Below are positions 35,419 through 44,523 of a stretch of 64,000 nucleotides of DNA, piece after piece; the stretch's first letter is position 1, and the number at the start of each line of letters is the position of its first letter. The notes under the pieces are model-generated. The model was not told the DNA's origin and did not search any database. It saw only the letters and a list, made by a program, of their open reading frames with translations. The stretch is taken from NCBI GenBank assembly GCA_031177355.1, contig JAPSGR010000005.1, positions 1-64,000 of the forward strand, written 5' to 3'. Source of the DNA: Candidatus Nitrosocosmicus sp. (GTDB lineage Archaea > Thermoproteota > Nitrososphaeria > Nitrososphaerales > Nitrososphaeraceae). Both the position numbers and the translations under genes were made by a program.

Positions 35419-36313
35419 GAGCATCATTCGAAAAGATTCTTTGTCTCCAAATAAAGCAAGAGATAAAACATCCAAAGCCTTTTGCATTATTGGAAACCCT
35501 ATTGAGCATTCTTTATCGCCGATTATGCAAAACGCAGCGTTTAGATATATGAATCTTAATTATTCTTATATTGCGTTCAAGGTTACAGATGAAGAACTTG
35601 AGGATGCTGTAGAGTCACTGAGGAAAATAAATATTGCAGGGTTTAACGTTACTATTCCACACAAAGTTCAAATTGTAAAATTACTGGACAAGCTTAGTGA
35701 TGAAGCTATCCTTGCTGGTTCAGTCAACACAGTTAACAATGAGGGCGGCTTATTGATAGGGTATAACACGGATATAGACGGACTAATGCAACCAATTGAA
35801 AAACGAATCTCCAATTTTAATGGCATTAAAATACTGATATTAGGAGCAGGCGGTTCTTGCAGAGCTGCTTTGGTTGGTCTGGCAAGAAAAAAAGGTATTG
35901 AATCAATAAACATAATCAACAGGAATAAAGATAGGCTCATGGAGGTTTTGATTTTGGGAAAACGTTTGGGATTAAATTGTATTCCTAACGATTATGAAAA
36001 CAGGGCACGTCTGTCCGAAATCTGCTTAAGTTCTAATTTAATAATAAATACAACTTCAATAGGTCTCCGAGGGGAAAAAAGTCCTATAAAATCGGATTTC
36101 ATTCACAGTAATACAATCGTTTTTGATATTGTATACAGACCTGTCAATACAGACCTGATTGAGAACGCAAAAAAGGCTGGTTGTAAAATAATATTCGGAT
36201 ATGAAATGCTATTAACTCAAGGGTATAGAGCATTTGAGATTTGGACAGGCTTACAAGCACCAAAAGAAATTATGAAACAGGCTCTAATTGGAACATTTGG
36301 AGATCCTAAATAA
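35417..36313 (+). CDS. aroE: shikimate dehydrogenase
   Basis: A 298-residue protein reducing 3-dehydroshikimate with NADPH. Shikimate site: IEHSLSPIMQNAAF and FNVTIPHK with the catalytic Lys. NTDIDG carries the catalytic Asp. The Rossmann loop is LGAGGSCRAAL. TTSIGLRG and the C-terminal GYEMLLTQGYRAFEIWTG complete the family pattern. The N-terminus is about 20 residues longer than in typical AroE. The stop codon is 1 bp before the shikimate kinase ATG. Confidence 0.96.
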   Translation: MSIIRKDSLSPNKARDKTSKAFCIIGNPIEHSLSPIMQNAAFRYMNLNYSYIAFKVTDEELEDAVESLRKINIAGFNVTIPHKVQIVKLLDKLSDEAILAGSVNTVNNEGGLLIGYNTDIDGLMQPIEKRISNFNGIKILILGAGGSCRAALVGLARKKGIESINIINRNKDRLMEVLILGKRLGLNCIPNDYENRARLSEICLSSNLIINTTSIGLRGEKSPIKSDFIHSNTIVFDIVYRPVNTDLIENAKKAGCKIIFGYEMLLTQGYRAFEIWTGLQAPKEIMKQALIGTFGDPK

Positions 36314-36314
36314 A

Positions 36315-37157
36315 ATGGCATTATCGGCAACAGCAACAATGTATGGTGCAATATCTATAGTAAATGCAATCGCTACAGGAAAAGGATCTACTTTGGGTAT
36401 ATCATTAAAAGTAACTGTAAAAATTACTTTAGAGCCGGGACATGTAGGCGTATCGAGAAATTTTGTTAATGACAAGCTGGTAAACAGAATAATTCGAACC
36501 ATTCTACCTAACAGCATAATTAAGAACCACTTCATTTCCATAAGTTTGACATCTGAAATACCTGCAGGATGGGGATTGAAAAGCTCAAGTGCTGTCTCAA
36601 ATGCAGTATCACTTGCATGCTATAAGTTGCTTAACAACAAAATATATGACAAGGACGTTTTAAACACTGCCGTAAACTCTTCTTTATGGGCCAAAGTGAG
36701 CATAACTGGCGCATATGACGACGCATGCGGATGCTATTATGGAGGACTCGTATTAACTGATAACTATTACAAAAGGTTGATCAGGAGAGATCCAGTAAAT
36801 AAAGATCTTCATGTGATTATTTTTCTCCCGACAGGGGTCGCTAGAGGCGAGGTTAAAAATTTAATTTATCATAAAGAACTTTTTAACCATGCATTTAAGT
36901 TGGCTTTAAGGGGTGATTATTGGAAAGCCATGAATATAAACGGAGTTGTTACTAATTCTGTTCTTTATAACAACTATTCTCCAGCCATAAAATCGCTCGA
37001 GAATAGTTGTTTAGGAGTGAGCTATTCTGGAAATGGCCCTGCAATAGCGTCTGTAGTTCATAAGGATAATGTTGAGAACCTAAAAAATTCAATTGAAAAA
37101 CTGCAAGGAAAGGTAATTCATACTAAGGCAAATAATATGAAGTCCAGCGTTGAATAG
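36315..37157 (+). CDS. aroK: archaeal shikimate kinase (GHMP family)
   Basis: A 280-residue GHMP kinase, unrelated to the bacterial P-loop AroK. The N-terminal MALSATATMYGAISIVNAIA is typical, the ATP loop is PAGWGLKSSSAVSNAV (about 77-92), and ITGAYDDACGCYYGG plus SYSGNGPAIASV follow. It phosphorylates shikimate. ATG 36315 is chosen because it follows the aroE stop directly; an upstream TTG would place nine codons inside aroE. Confidence 0.93.
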   Translation: MALSATATMYGAISIVNAIATGKGSTLGISLKVTVKITLEPGHVGVSRNFVNDKLVNRIIRTILPNSIIKNHFISISLTSEIPAGWGLKSSSAVSNAVSLACYKLLNNKIYDKDVLNTAVNSSLWAKVSITGAYDDACGCYYGGLVLTDNYYKRLIRRDPVNKDLHVIIFLPTGVARGEVKNLIYHKELFNHAFKLALRGDYWKAMNINGVVTNSVLYNNYSPAIKSLENSCLGVSYSGNGPAIASVVHKDNVENLKNSIEKLQGKVIHTKANNMKSSVE

Positions 37158-37597
37158 GAAATCTTTTAGATTTATGCGCAGACTTCTGTCAACTACCTTT
37201 TTGGTATCAGGCTTTTTAAAGAAGGCAGCAAAACTAAAATTATGAGGATGTGTTAACGGTAAGTACATATTTTATATTTATAGAAATAAATAGATGACAA
37301 TGTCTCCATTTCTTCCCTTAAAAAGTGAATATGATCGCGCATAATTTGTAAATTCCTAATACAATTACTTTGAGGATGTTGGCATAAATTTATTATTTGA
37401 AGGTACAGTAATTTTTGATATATTACCAAGATTCAATATACAAATTCTCCATTTCAAAATATATGTAAGTGTAAAAGAGTGATTAAAATAGGATCAAAAT
37501 ATTTATTAGGCTGAATATCAAAAAAATATGAAATTGTTTAATCATATGGACATCTTTGATACTAATTTGGTGAATTATTTCTGAACAGTGATATATA
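37158..37597. other. 440-bp gap inside the aro locus
   Basis: No gene is seen; the frames are short. The right end has TGATATATA immediately before the aroA ATG at 37598, and several AT-rich elements further up could serve as a second promoter for aroA onward. Confidence 0.5.
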
Positions 37598-38992
37598 ATG
37601 AAAATAAATGTACAAAAGTCTAATTTGTATGGCGAAATCCATTGTCCTCCAAGTAAGAGCTATACTCATAGGGCTCTAATAACATCTAGCTTGGCCAGTG
37701 GTAAATCTCGACTGGGCAATGTATTACTTTCGAGAGATACTAAGGCGACGATCAATTGCTGTAGGATGTTAGGAATAGATGTATGCATTGACGAAACCAC
37801 AAGTTTGAAGGATTACAAAGCTGATATTACTGTATGTAGTAAAGGTGGTAAATTTGGTTTCTTAACTCCAAATGATGTGTTAATCGCAGATAATTCAGGT
37901 ACAACAATAAGGTTGTTAACTTCTCTTTGCGCGTTGGTATCCCAAGGTTACAGTGTTCTGACAGGTGACGACAGTTTAAGAAAAAGGCCTATGGGTGACC
38001 TTATTAAAGCTCTTAATCAACTTGGTGTAAATTGCTTTTCTACTAATTCAAACTATTTCCCACCTATTATAGTCAAGGGTGGAGGAATCGAAGGAGGGAA
38101 AACTCAGATTAATGGTCAGATTTCTAGTCAGTTTATTTCTTCATTGCTGTTATCAGGAGTTTTTTCCCGAAAGGGTGTGAATATCGAAGTTCTTGGAAAA
38201 CAAGTCTCAAAGCCCTATATAGAATCAACTGTTTATATCATGAAATATTTTGGTGTAGATATTCAAAATGATGTGTATGACTCCGTATATAAGACTTCTG
38301 AGAGAAACGATTCAATAATATCCCAGCCCGGTATTTCCCTTGAGAGTCAAGTGACCGAATCATACACTATACCTCCTGATCTTAATTATGACTCCAAGCA
38401 ATTCGATGTACCTGGAGATTTTTCCACTGCAGCTTTACTAATCTCTGCTGCATTTTTGTCAAAAGGACAAATAACTATTAAAGGTTTGAATTTTGATATG
38501 CCTCAAGGCGATATGGAGATTATAGATATTGTAAAATCGATGGGAGGACAAGTATCAACAGACAGAATTAACGGAACTGTAAGGGTTGAAGGTAATTCTA
38601 GCCTATTTGGTGGAGTTTTCAACCTGAGAAAAACACCAGATCTTTTACCCGTCTTATCAATTTTATCTCTTGTGGCAAAAGGGAGAACCAAGATCGAAGG
38701 AATATTACACGCTAGATTCAAAGAGACTGATCGTATATCGATTATAGCATCACAATTGGCTAAGTTTGGTGCAACCATAACTGAGAAGAAAGACTCAATA
38801 ACGATTCAACCACCAGATAAATTAAGGGATACTACCGTTAAATCATTTAATGATCATAGGCTTTTTATGGCTTTTACAATAGCTGGACTGGCAACAGATA
38901 ATTCAATAATAGATGGTGCAGAATCTGTAGACGTTTCATATCCTCATTTCGTAAAAGACCTGAAAGCTTTAGGTGCAGATATCAAAATTTGA
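37598..38992 (+). CDS. aroA: 5-enolpyruvylshikimate-3-phosphate synthase
   Basis: A 464-residue EPSP synthase. CPPSKSYTHRALI (N-terminal Lys/Ser for phosphate), LIADNSGTTIRLLTS with the NSGT motif, SSQFISSLLLSG, DVPGDFSTAALLISAA, RFKETDRI and FNDHRLFMAF are all present. It transfers enolpyruvate from PEP to shikimate 3-phosphate. It is slightly longer than usual because of an insertion at about residues 228-268 (YKTSERNDSII...). ATG start. aroC follows after 94 bp. Confidence 0.96.
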   Translation: MKINVQKSNLYGEIHCPPSKSYTHRALITSSLASGKSRLGNVLLSRDTKATINCCRMLGIDVCIDETTSLKDYKADITVCSKGGKFGFLTPNDVLIADNSGTTIRLLTSLCALVSQGYSVLTGDDSLRKRPMGDLIKALNQLGVNCFSTNSNYFPPIIVKGGGIEGGKTQINGQISSQFISSLLLSGVFSRKGVNIEVLGKQVSKPYIESTVYIMKYFGVDIQNDVYDSVYKTSERNDSIISQPGISLESQVTESYTIPPDLNYDSKQFDVPGDFSTAALLISAAFLSKGQITIKGLNFDMPQGDMEIIDIVKSMGGQVSTDRINGTVRVEGNSSLFGGVFNLRKTPDLLPVLSILSLVAKGRTKIEGILHARFKETDRISIIASQLAKFGATITEKKDSITIQPPDKLRDTTVKSFNDHRLFMAFTIAGLATDNSIIDGAESVDVSYPHFVKDLKALGADIKI

Positions 38993-39092
38993 AAATGTAG
39001 ATTATAACAGTTTCCCCCCTTCTAATAGTAATATCACACATATGTACTTTTAAGAATAATAATATAACAGAGTCACGACAAAGTTTTTGATC

Positions 39093-40202
39093 ATGCCACC
39101 TAACATCCTTGGAAGCAACTTCACATTACAAAGTTTCGGAGAAAGTCATGGCAAGTGTATTGGGGCTGTAATTGACGGATGCCCAGCTGGATTGATGTTA
39201 TCTGAAGAAGATATCCAACCAATGCTCGATCTTAGAAAACCTGGTCAGTCTGTTATTACGACCCAGAGAAAAGAGACTGATGTGGTTAATATATTGTCCG
39301 GTGTTTTTCAGGGCTACACAACTGGCGCCCCCATTTGCATGATGATATGGAATACCGACACAGATTCAAAATCTTATGAAGAGTTTAAAGTAAAACCTAG
39401 GCCAGGTCATGCAGATTATACAGGGTTTCTGAAGTATGGCGGATTCAATGACCATAGAGGTAGTGGTCGATTTTCTGGCAGGTTGACCGCTACATTAGTC
39501 ATGGGTGGTGCAATAGCATTAAAAATTTTAAACAAATATCTCAATATTGAAGTAGCTAGTTATACAAAATCAATAGGCAAGATAGAATTAGACACCAAAC
39601 ACATCCCCTTTGATATGCTCATGACAGAGCGATACACAAACGACACACGATGTCCTGATGCAAATGTATCTGCAAAGATGCGAGAGGAGATATTAAATGC
39701 TAGGCGAGATGGCGATTCGCTAGGAGGTGTAATTGAGTGTGTTGTTCAAGGAGTTCCAGCAGGATTGGGTGAACCAATATTTGAATCGATAGAATCGGAA
39801 ATATCAAGAGGATTATTCAGTATCCCGGCAGTAAAAGGAGTGGAATTCGGAAGCGGCTTTAGAGGTTCAGAATTGAGAGGCTCAATTAACAACGATTCAT
39901 TTCTAATAAATAAAGAAAATGATACCATTGTTACGAAATCCAATAATTCAGGTGGAATATTAGGTGGGATTACCGATGGCATGCCATTAGTATTCCGTGT
40001 TGCTTTTAAGCCTGCCGCGTCTATTCCGAAACCGCAAAAAACCGTAGATCTGAAAACAATGACCGAGTCTGATCTTATTGTAACTGGAAGACATGACCCA
40101 TGTGTGGTTCCGCGAGCCCCGCCCGTAGTTGATAGTGTCGTAGGTATTATCTTATTAGATAACTGCATGAAATCAAACTTAGTTCCGCGAGTTTTAAAAT
40201 AG
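39093..40202 (+). CDS. aroC: chorismate synthase
   Basis: A roughly 369-residue FMN-dependent enzyme. GESHGKCIGAVIDGCPAG is signature 1, HRGSGRFSGRLTA with the catalytic His-Arg region is signature 2 (about 126-140), and RHDPCVVPRA is signature 3. It forms chorismate from EPSP. ATG 39093 (MPPNILGSN) is preferred over TTG 39087. The next gene begins 4 bp after its stop. Confidence 0.96.
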   Translation: MPPNILGSNFTLQSFGESHGKCIGAVIDGCPAGLMLSEEDIQPMLDLRKPGQSVITTQRKETDVVNILSGVFQGYTTGAPICMMIWNTDTDSKSYEEFKVKPRPGHADYTGFLKYGGFNDHRGSGRFSGRLTATLVMGGAIALKILNKYLNIEVASYTKSIGKIELDTKHIPFDMLMTERYTNDTRCPDANVSAKMREEILNARRDGDSLGGVIECVVQGVPAGLGEPIFESIESEISRGLFSIPAVKGVEFGSGFRGSELRGSINNDSFLINKENDTIVTKSNNSGGILGGITDGMPLVFRVAFKPAASIPKPQKTVDLKTMTESDLIVTGRHDPCVVPRAPPVVDSVVGIILLDNCMKSNLVPRVLK

Positions 40203-40206
40203 GAGT

Positions 40207-41733
40207 GTGAAGAGGAACTTGTCTATCGAAGAAGTCAATCAACTGAGAAATGAGATGAAACAGGTTACAAATGAAATATTGACATTGATAAGCCACAGAA
40301 TGGAGATTGCGCGGAAAATAGGAGAGATTAAAAATTCATTAGACATTGCAATTGTAGATGATAAAGCAGAGTTAAGCGTAAAGAACCATGTTTTGGATAA
40401 TTCAAAAAATTTTAAACTTGATCCGGAATTCATGGGAAGAGTAGTCAACCTGCTCATATCCGAAGCTATTAAAATTCAGAACGTTGAAAGAATGAAAAAA
40501 TTAAATGAAAGAGTAAAGGATTGTGAATGGTCTAACCAAGATCAAAATTCACGAAACGATATAGGTACTTATAAAAGTTCTACAGTAACAAAACGGGAGA
40601 TTAAATCTCATCTAGATGTCTTTAACGTTGCCAAACAACTAGAAGCTGAAGGAAAGAGTATTATACATATGGAGGTAGGAGAGCCAGATTTTCTTCCACC
40701 CAAACAAGTTAGAGAAGAATTAAAGCAAATATATGATAAGCGGAAGTTTCATTATACTCAGACTTCCGGATTATCAGAATTACGTGAAAGACTCTCAAAG
40801 TATATAGACAATTTTATTGGAGAAAATAGTAACACTATTAACAGAGCAACAAATCCAGAGGATATCATAGTAACGCCAGGTGGTAGGTTCGGCATTTTTG
40901 GCATTTTTTCGTCATTATTAAGACCAGGTGATGAGATAATAGTAATAGAGCCAGCTTGGCCGGCATGTCAGGATTGTGCCAATTACCTTGGTGTAAAAAC
41001 CAGAATAGTAAAGTCTAATTTAGACACATTGTGGGAGCCTAACATTGAGGAGATAGAAAATCAAATAAATATTAATACAAAGATTATTTGCCTTAATTAC
41101 CCAAATAATCCCACTGGGAAAATCCTTTCAAAGGATACTCTACAAAAGATAGTATCATTAGCTTCAAAGTCGAACTTGTACCTTTTAAGCGATGAGGTTT
41201 ATTCACATTACACTTATGAACCATTTGAGAGTATCATCAACTTTGATTATCAAAAAGCGATATTAATTAATTCTTTCTCCAAAACCTTTGCCATGACAGG
41301 GTTTAGGATAGGATTTGCATATTCATTGGATAAAAATATTATAGAGAAATTAAAAGAAGTTCAAGCCCTAGCGATTACGTCTGTAGCAGAGCCGATGCAG
41401 CATTGTGCCTCAATTGCACTTCAATCAGATCCCAAAACGTATCGCAGTATTATGAAAAAGCGAATAGATACTGTATGTGAAGGATTATCTAAACTCCCTT
41501 TCGATTATGTAGTTCCTGACGGGGGCATGTATGTGTTTGCAAGAATAGATAAAAGTCTTAACACTACTGATCTAAAATTAGTCGAAAGATTACTGGCCAA
41601 TGGAGTTGCTGTTGCGCCTGGTCGCGGATTTGGTTTGGATTATTCCAATTTTATACGCTTCTCCACTTGCATCGAAGTAGAAAAAATTAATAAAGCTCTC
41701 GAAGTGATTAGAAGAACTATTGATATAAATTGA
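40207..41733 (+). CDS. chorismate mutase-aminotransferase fusion
   Basis: A 508-residue two-domain protein. Residues 1-95 form an AroQ-type chorismate mutase helix bundle (EVNQLRNEMKQVTNEILTLI, HRMEIARKIGEIK). Residues 130-508 form a class I PLP aminotransferase: GEPDF, NYPNNPTGKI, SDEVYSHYTYE and the PLP lysine in SFSKTFAMTGFRIGF (about 357-371). The fusion would convert chorismate to prephenate and transaminate prephenate or its keto-acid products. GTG start 4 bp after aroC. The following tyrA supports this role. Confidence 0.92.
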   Translation: MKRNLSIEEVNQLRNEMKQVTNEILTLISHRMEIARKIGEIKNSLDIAIVDDKAELSVKNHVLDNSKNFKLDPEFMGRVVNLLISEAIKIQNVERMKKLNERVKDCEWSNQDQNSRNDIGTYKSSTVTKREIKSHLDVFNVAKQLEAEGKSIIHMEVGEPDFLPPKQVREELKQIYDKRKFHYTQTSGLSELRERLSKYIDNFIGENSNTINRATNPEDIIVTPGGRFGIFGIFSSLLRPGDEIIVIEPAWPACQDCANYLGVKTRIVKSNLDTLWEPNIEEIENQININTKIICLNYPNNPTGKILSKDTLQKIVSLASKSNLYLLSDEVYSHYTYEPFESIINFDYQKAILINSFSKTFAMTGFRIGFAYSLDKNIIEKLKEVQALAITSVAEPMQHCASIALQSDPKTYRSIMKKRIDTVCEGLSKLPFDYVVPDGGMYVFARIDKSLNTTDLKLVERLLANGVAVAPGRGFGLDYSNFIRFSTCIEVEKINKALEVIRRTIDIN

Positions 41734-41783
41734 TAACCTGGAAACTAAATAGCATAGCACATTACTAAATTACTGTGGTGTAA

Positions 41784-42755
41784 ATGGCTAACGTTCTAAT
41801 AATTGGTGCTGGAGGAAGGATGGGAAATTGGTTTTATCGCTATCTTCTTTATAGGAGAAACCAGGACGATGATCTTTTGCAAAATATTCAAATCAATAGC
41901 AAGAAAGGTAAGAATAAAATGTGTATAAACAAATTATTCCTTGTCGATAGTAAGAAATTAGAGAACATTACCGAACAGGGTGTGTATACCTCGAACCGAA
42001 TAACCGACTTTGTCAATGAATCTAACATAATTATTTTCTGTACTCCAACAGAAGTAACTATGAACTTAATAAGTAAATTATTTAAACTATTCAAAGCAGG
42101 TACTACGATAATCGAAGTATCATCAATAAAGAATCAAATTTACGAAAAATTAGAAAAATATTCTCGCCTTAGAACGGAGATTCAATTCTTGTCCATCCAC
42201 CCGATGTTTGGGCCGGGCGCCTTAGTATCTTCAACTAATAATATCATTCTTCATGTACTCATGAATAGCCGTTATAAACCACGAGAAACTAAGTTAGTGA
42301 AAGCAATATTTCCAAACTTTAAAATAATTGAACTGGATGGGCCAGCAAATCATGATAAATTGGTATCATTGATGATAAGCTTAATTTACTTTATTAACTT
42401 AATTTTCTCAAAGATGTTACTTGAGACAGTAAAAGAGTTAGATCTCAAAAGTAACGACACAAAGTTGAAATTCATAAAACAGATATCGGGGAGCTCGTAT
42501 AAACTTCAATCGCTATTAAGTGAAAGTATTTTAACTGATGATATCTCGCTTTTTATTGGCTTATTCTTAAGCAGTCCAATATCCAAACAAATCATAAAAA
42601 AATATGGTAGGTTATATAATGAATTAGCTACAAAATTAGAGAAAAGAAATAGGTCTTTTCTCGAGGATTATATATTGATGACTAAGAAAGAAATTACAGC
42701 ACAAATTAATATAGAATCGTCGTATGAGAGCTTGTATAAATTTCTCAATAGTTGA
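41784..42755 (+). CDS. tyrA: prephenate dehydrogenase-like protein
   Basis: A 323-residue protein with a Rossmann loop GAGGRMGNWF at 8-17 and the motifs FCTPTEV, IEVSSIKN and LSIHPMFGPGA, which match TyrA/arogenate dehydrogenases. It oxidatively decarboxylates prephenate or arogenate with NAD(P). The C-terminal half is helical, Lys-rich and more divergent. It is 50 bp after the mutase-aminotransferase and is the last gene of the locus. ATG start. Confidence 0.9.
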   Translation: MANVLIIGAGGRMGNWFYRYLLYRRNQDDDLLQNIQINSKKGKNKMCINKLFLVDSKKLENITEQGVYTSNRITDFVNESNIIIFCTPTEVTMNLISKLFKLFKAGTTIIEVSSIKNQIYEKLEKYSRLRTEIQFLSIHPMFGPGALVSSTNNIILHVLMNSRYKPRETKLVKAIFPNFKIIELDGPANHDKLVSLMISLIYFINLIFSKMLLETVKELDLKSNDTKLKFIKQISGSSYKLQSLLSESILTDDISLFIGLFLSSPISKQIIKKYGRLYNELATKLEKRNRSFLEDYILMTKKEITAQINIESSYESLYKFLNS

Positions 42756-42796
42756 TTTTCTGGTATTTTCTGATATAAGAAACAATAAGAACATAT

Positions 42797-43825
42797 ATGA
42801 ATTTAAATTCCTCTAAACTTATGGCTATAAGAAAATGGTTAGATAACCAAGTGTCATTGGAACCGCTAAGAGATTTAAAAATTGCGGTAATAGGTTATGG
42901 TATTCAGGGGGCTGCTCAAGCTTCAAATATAAAGGATTCAGGGCTTACAGTATCAGTGGGCTTAAGGCCAAACGGCCCGACCTGGGAAAAAGCCGTATCA
43001 GAAGGTCATCGCGTTTTAAAGGTCGATGAAGCGGTAGCTGAATCAGATTTAATCCATATCTTGATACCAGATATGGAACAAGAAAACACATATAGAAACA
43101 ATATCGCCCCTTATCTGACTGAAAATAAAGCAATTAGTTTCTCTCATGGAGCAGCTATACACTGGAAATGGATCGAACCCCCAAATAACATCGATGTGAT
43201 AATGGTAGCACCAAAAGGTCCAGGGCAGAGGGTCAGAGAATTATTTCTAGATGGATTTGGAACTCCATCTTTAGTCGCTGTATACCAGGATTATACAAAC
43301 AAGGCATGGCAAAAGGTATTGGCTTTGGCTAAAGCAATAGGTAGTACCAGACCCGGGGTCTTAGAAACTAATTTCAAAGAAGAAGTTGAAACAGACTGGT
43401 TTGGAGAACAAGTAGATCTTTGTGGAGGAGTGCACCAAATGATTATGAAATCCTTTGAAACACTGGTGGAGGCTGGATATCAACCAGAAATTGCATATTT
43501 TGAATGTCTTCACGAACTAAAACTAATTGTAGATTTGATCCAGAAATATGGAATTATAGGCATGTATAATAGAGTAAGTGAAACTGCAAGGTACGGTGGC
43601 TTAACACGGGGTAAAAGAGTAATTGATAATAGTTCAAAGTCAAAAATGAAAGAAGTTTTAGATGAAATTCAGTCGGGACATTTTGCTAATGAATGGGTAA
43701 GCAATTACAAGAAGAATAGAAAAGGTGCCTTTGAAACCATGTTATCGGAATTAGAAAATCATCCTATCGAACAGGTCGGTAAAGATTTAAGGAAAATGAT
43801 GTGGCCCAAGGAAAATGTAATTTAG
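42797..43825 (+). CDS. ilvC: ketol-acid reductoisomerase
   Basis: A 342-residue class I KARI. The NADPH loop is GYGIQGAAQASNIKDSG (about 33-49), MVAPKGPG and the Mg sites EEVETDWFGEQVDLCGG and FECLHELKLIVDL with the conserved Asp/Glu are present. It converts acetolactate to dihydroxyisovalerate for branched-chain amino acids. The catalytic region is complete. ATG start. No other ilv gene is adjacent; it lies 41 bp after tyrA and may share its transcript. Confidence 0.95.
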   Translation: MNLNSSKLMAIRKWLDNQVSLEPLRDLKIAVIGYGIQGAAQASNIKDSGLTVSVGLRPNGPTWEKAVSEGHRVLKVDEAVAESDLIHILIPDMEQENTYRNNIAPYLTENKAISFSHGAAIHWKWIEPPNNIDVIMVAPKGPGQRVRELFLDGFGTPSLVAVYQDYTNKAWQKVLALAKAIGSTRPGVLETNFKEEVETDWFGEQVDLCGGVHQMIMKSFETLVEAGYQPEIAYFECLHELKLIVDLIQKYGIIGMYNRVSETARYGGLTRGKRVIDNSSKSKMKEVLDEIQSGHFANEWVSNYKKNRKGAFETMLSELENHPIEQVGKDLRKMMWPKENVI

Positions 43826-43858
43826 GTAAAGGCCAATCATCATAATCTCTGTAACTGT

Positions 43859-44308
43859 TTATTTTTTTACATTTTTTGTTATATGCTCTATTATCACATC
43901 GAGCGAGGTGCCTGGACCAAAATTTCCGGTTACTCCAAATTTTTCTAATTCATCCTTGTCAGACTCTGGTATTACGCCTCCCCCAACTAAAAGGATATCG
44001 TCAACGTTCTTTTCTTTTAAAAGCCTAGACACTTTCGGAAAAAGTGTCAGATGAGCTCCATTTAATAAGCTCATAGCGATTACATTGACATCCTCTTCGA
44101 TAGCCATTTTAACTACTTGTTCTGGAGTACAAAATAAGCCAGAATAAATAACTTCCATACCCGCATCCCTCAATGCTCTACATATAACGAGTGCACCTCG
44201 GTCGTGACCATCCAATCCTAGTTTGGTAACAAGGATTCTAATTTTCTTTGCCTGAGATTGCATAGATTTATCTTCATTTTCCTTGTCGTTGGTCAATATA
44301 GCAGCCAT
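43859..44308 (-). CDS. methylmalonyl-CoA mutase, cobalamin-binding subunit
   Basis: A 149-residue B12-binding domain protein. The base-off cobalamin motif D33-x-H35-x-x-G38 is in KLGLDGHDRGA. SLLNGAHLTLF and VGGGVIPESD follow as in the small subunit or C-terminal domain of archaeal methylmalonyl-CoA mutase. This mutase acts in the thaumarchaeal 3-hydroxypropionate/4-hydroxybutyrate cycle. The catalytic subunit is not in the window. ATG start; the first 20 residues are a variable polar extension. Confidence 0.92.
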   Translation of the reverse strand: MAAILTNDKENEDKSMQSQAKKIRILVTKLGLDGHDRGALVICRALRDAGMEVIYSGLFCTPEQVVKMAIEEDVNVIAMSLLNGAHLTLFPKVSRLLKEKNVDDILLVGGGVIPESDKDELEKFGVTGNFGPGTSLDVIIEHITKNVKK

Positions 44309-44523
44309 ATTCTACATTATTATATATTAAGGGATTAAAATATTTTGTACTCAAAATAATTAAAAAATGTCTAGATGAAACTCCGGATAATTTTCGTCTT
44401 TTTCTAGAAGTACCAATGACCAAAAAAATTCTCTTAGATTTTATATTAAAAATACAACAATCATGATTGAAAGGTTAGCAATACTTTAATGTTCATTAAA
44501 CATATCAAATATATCAAAAATAA

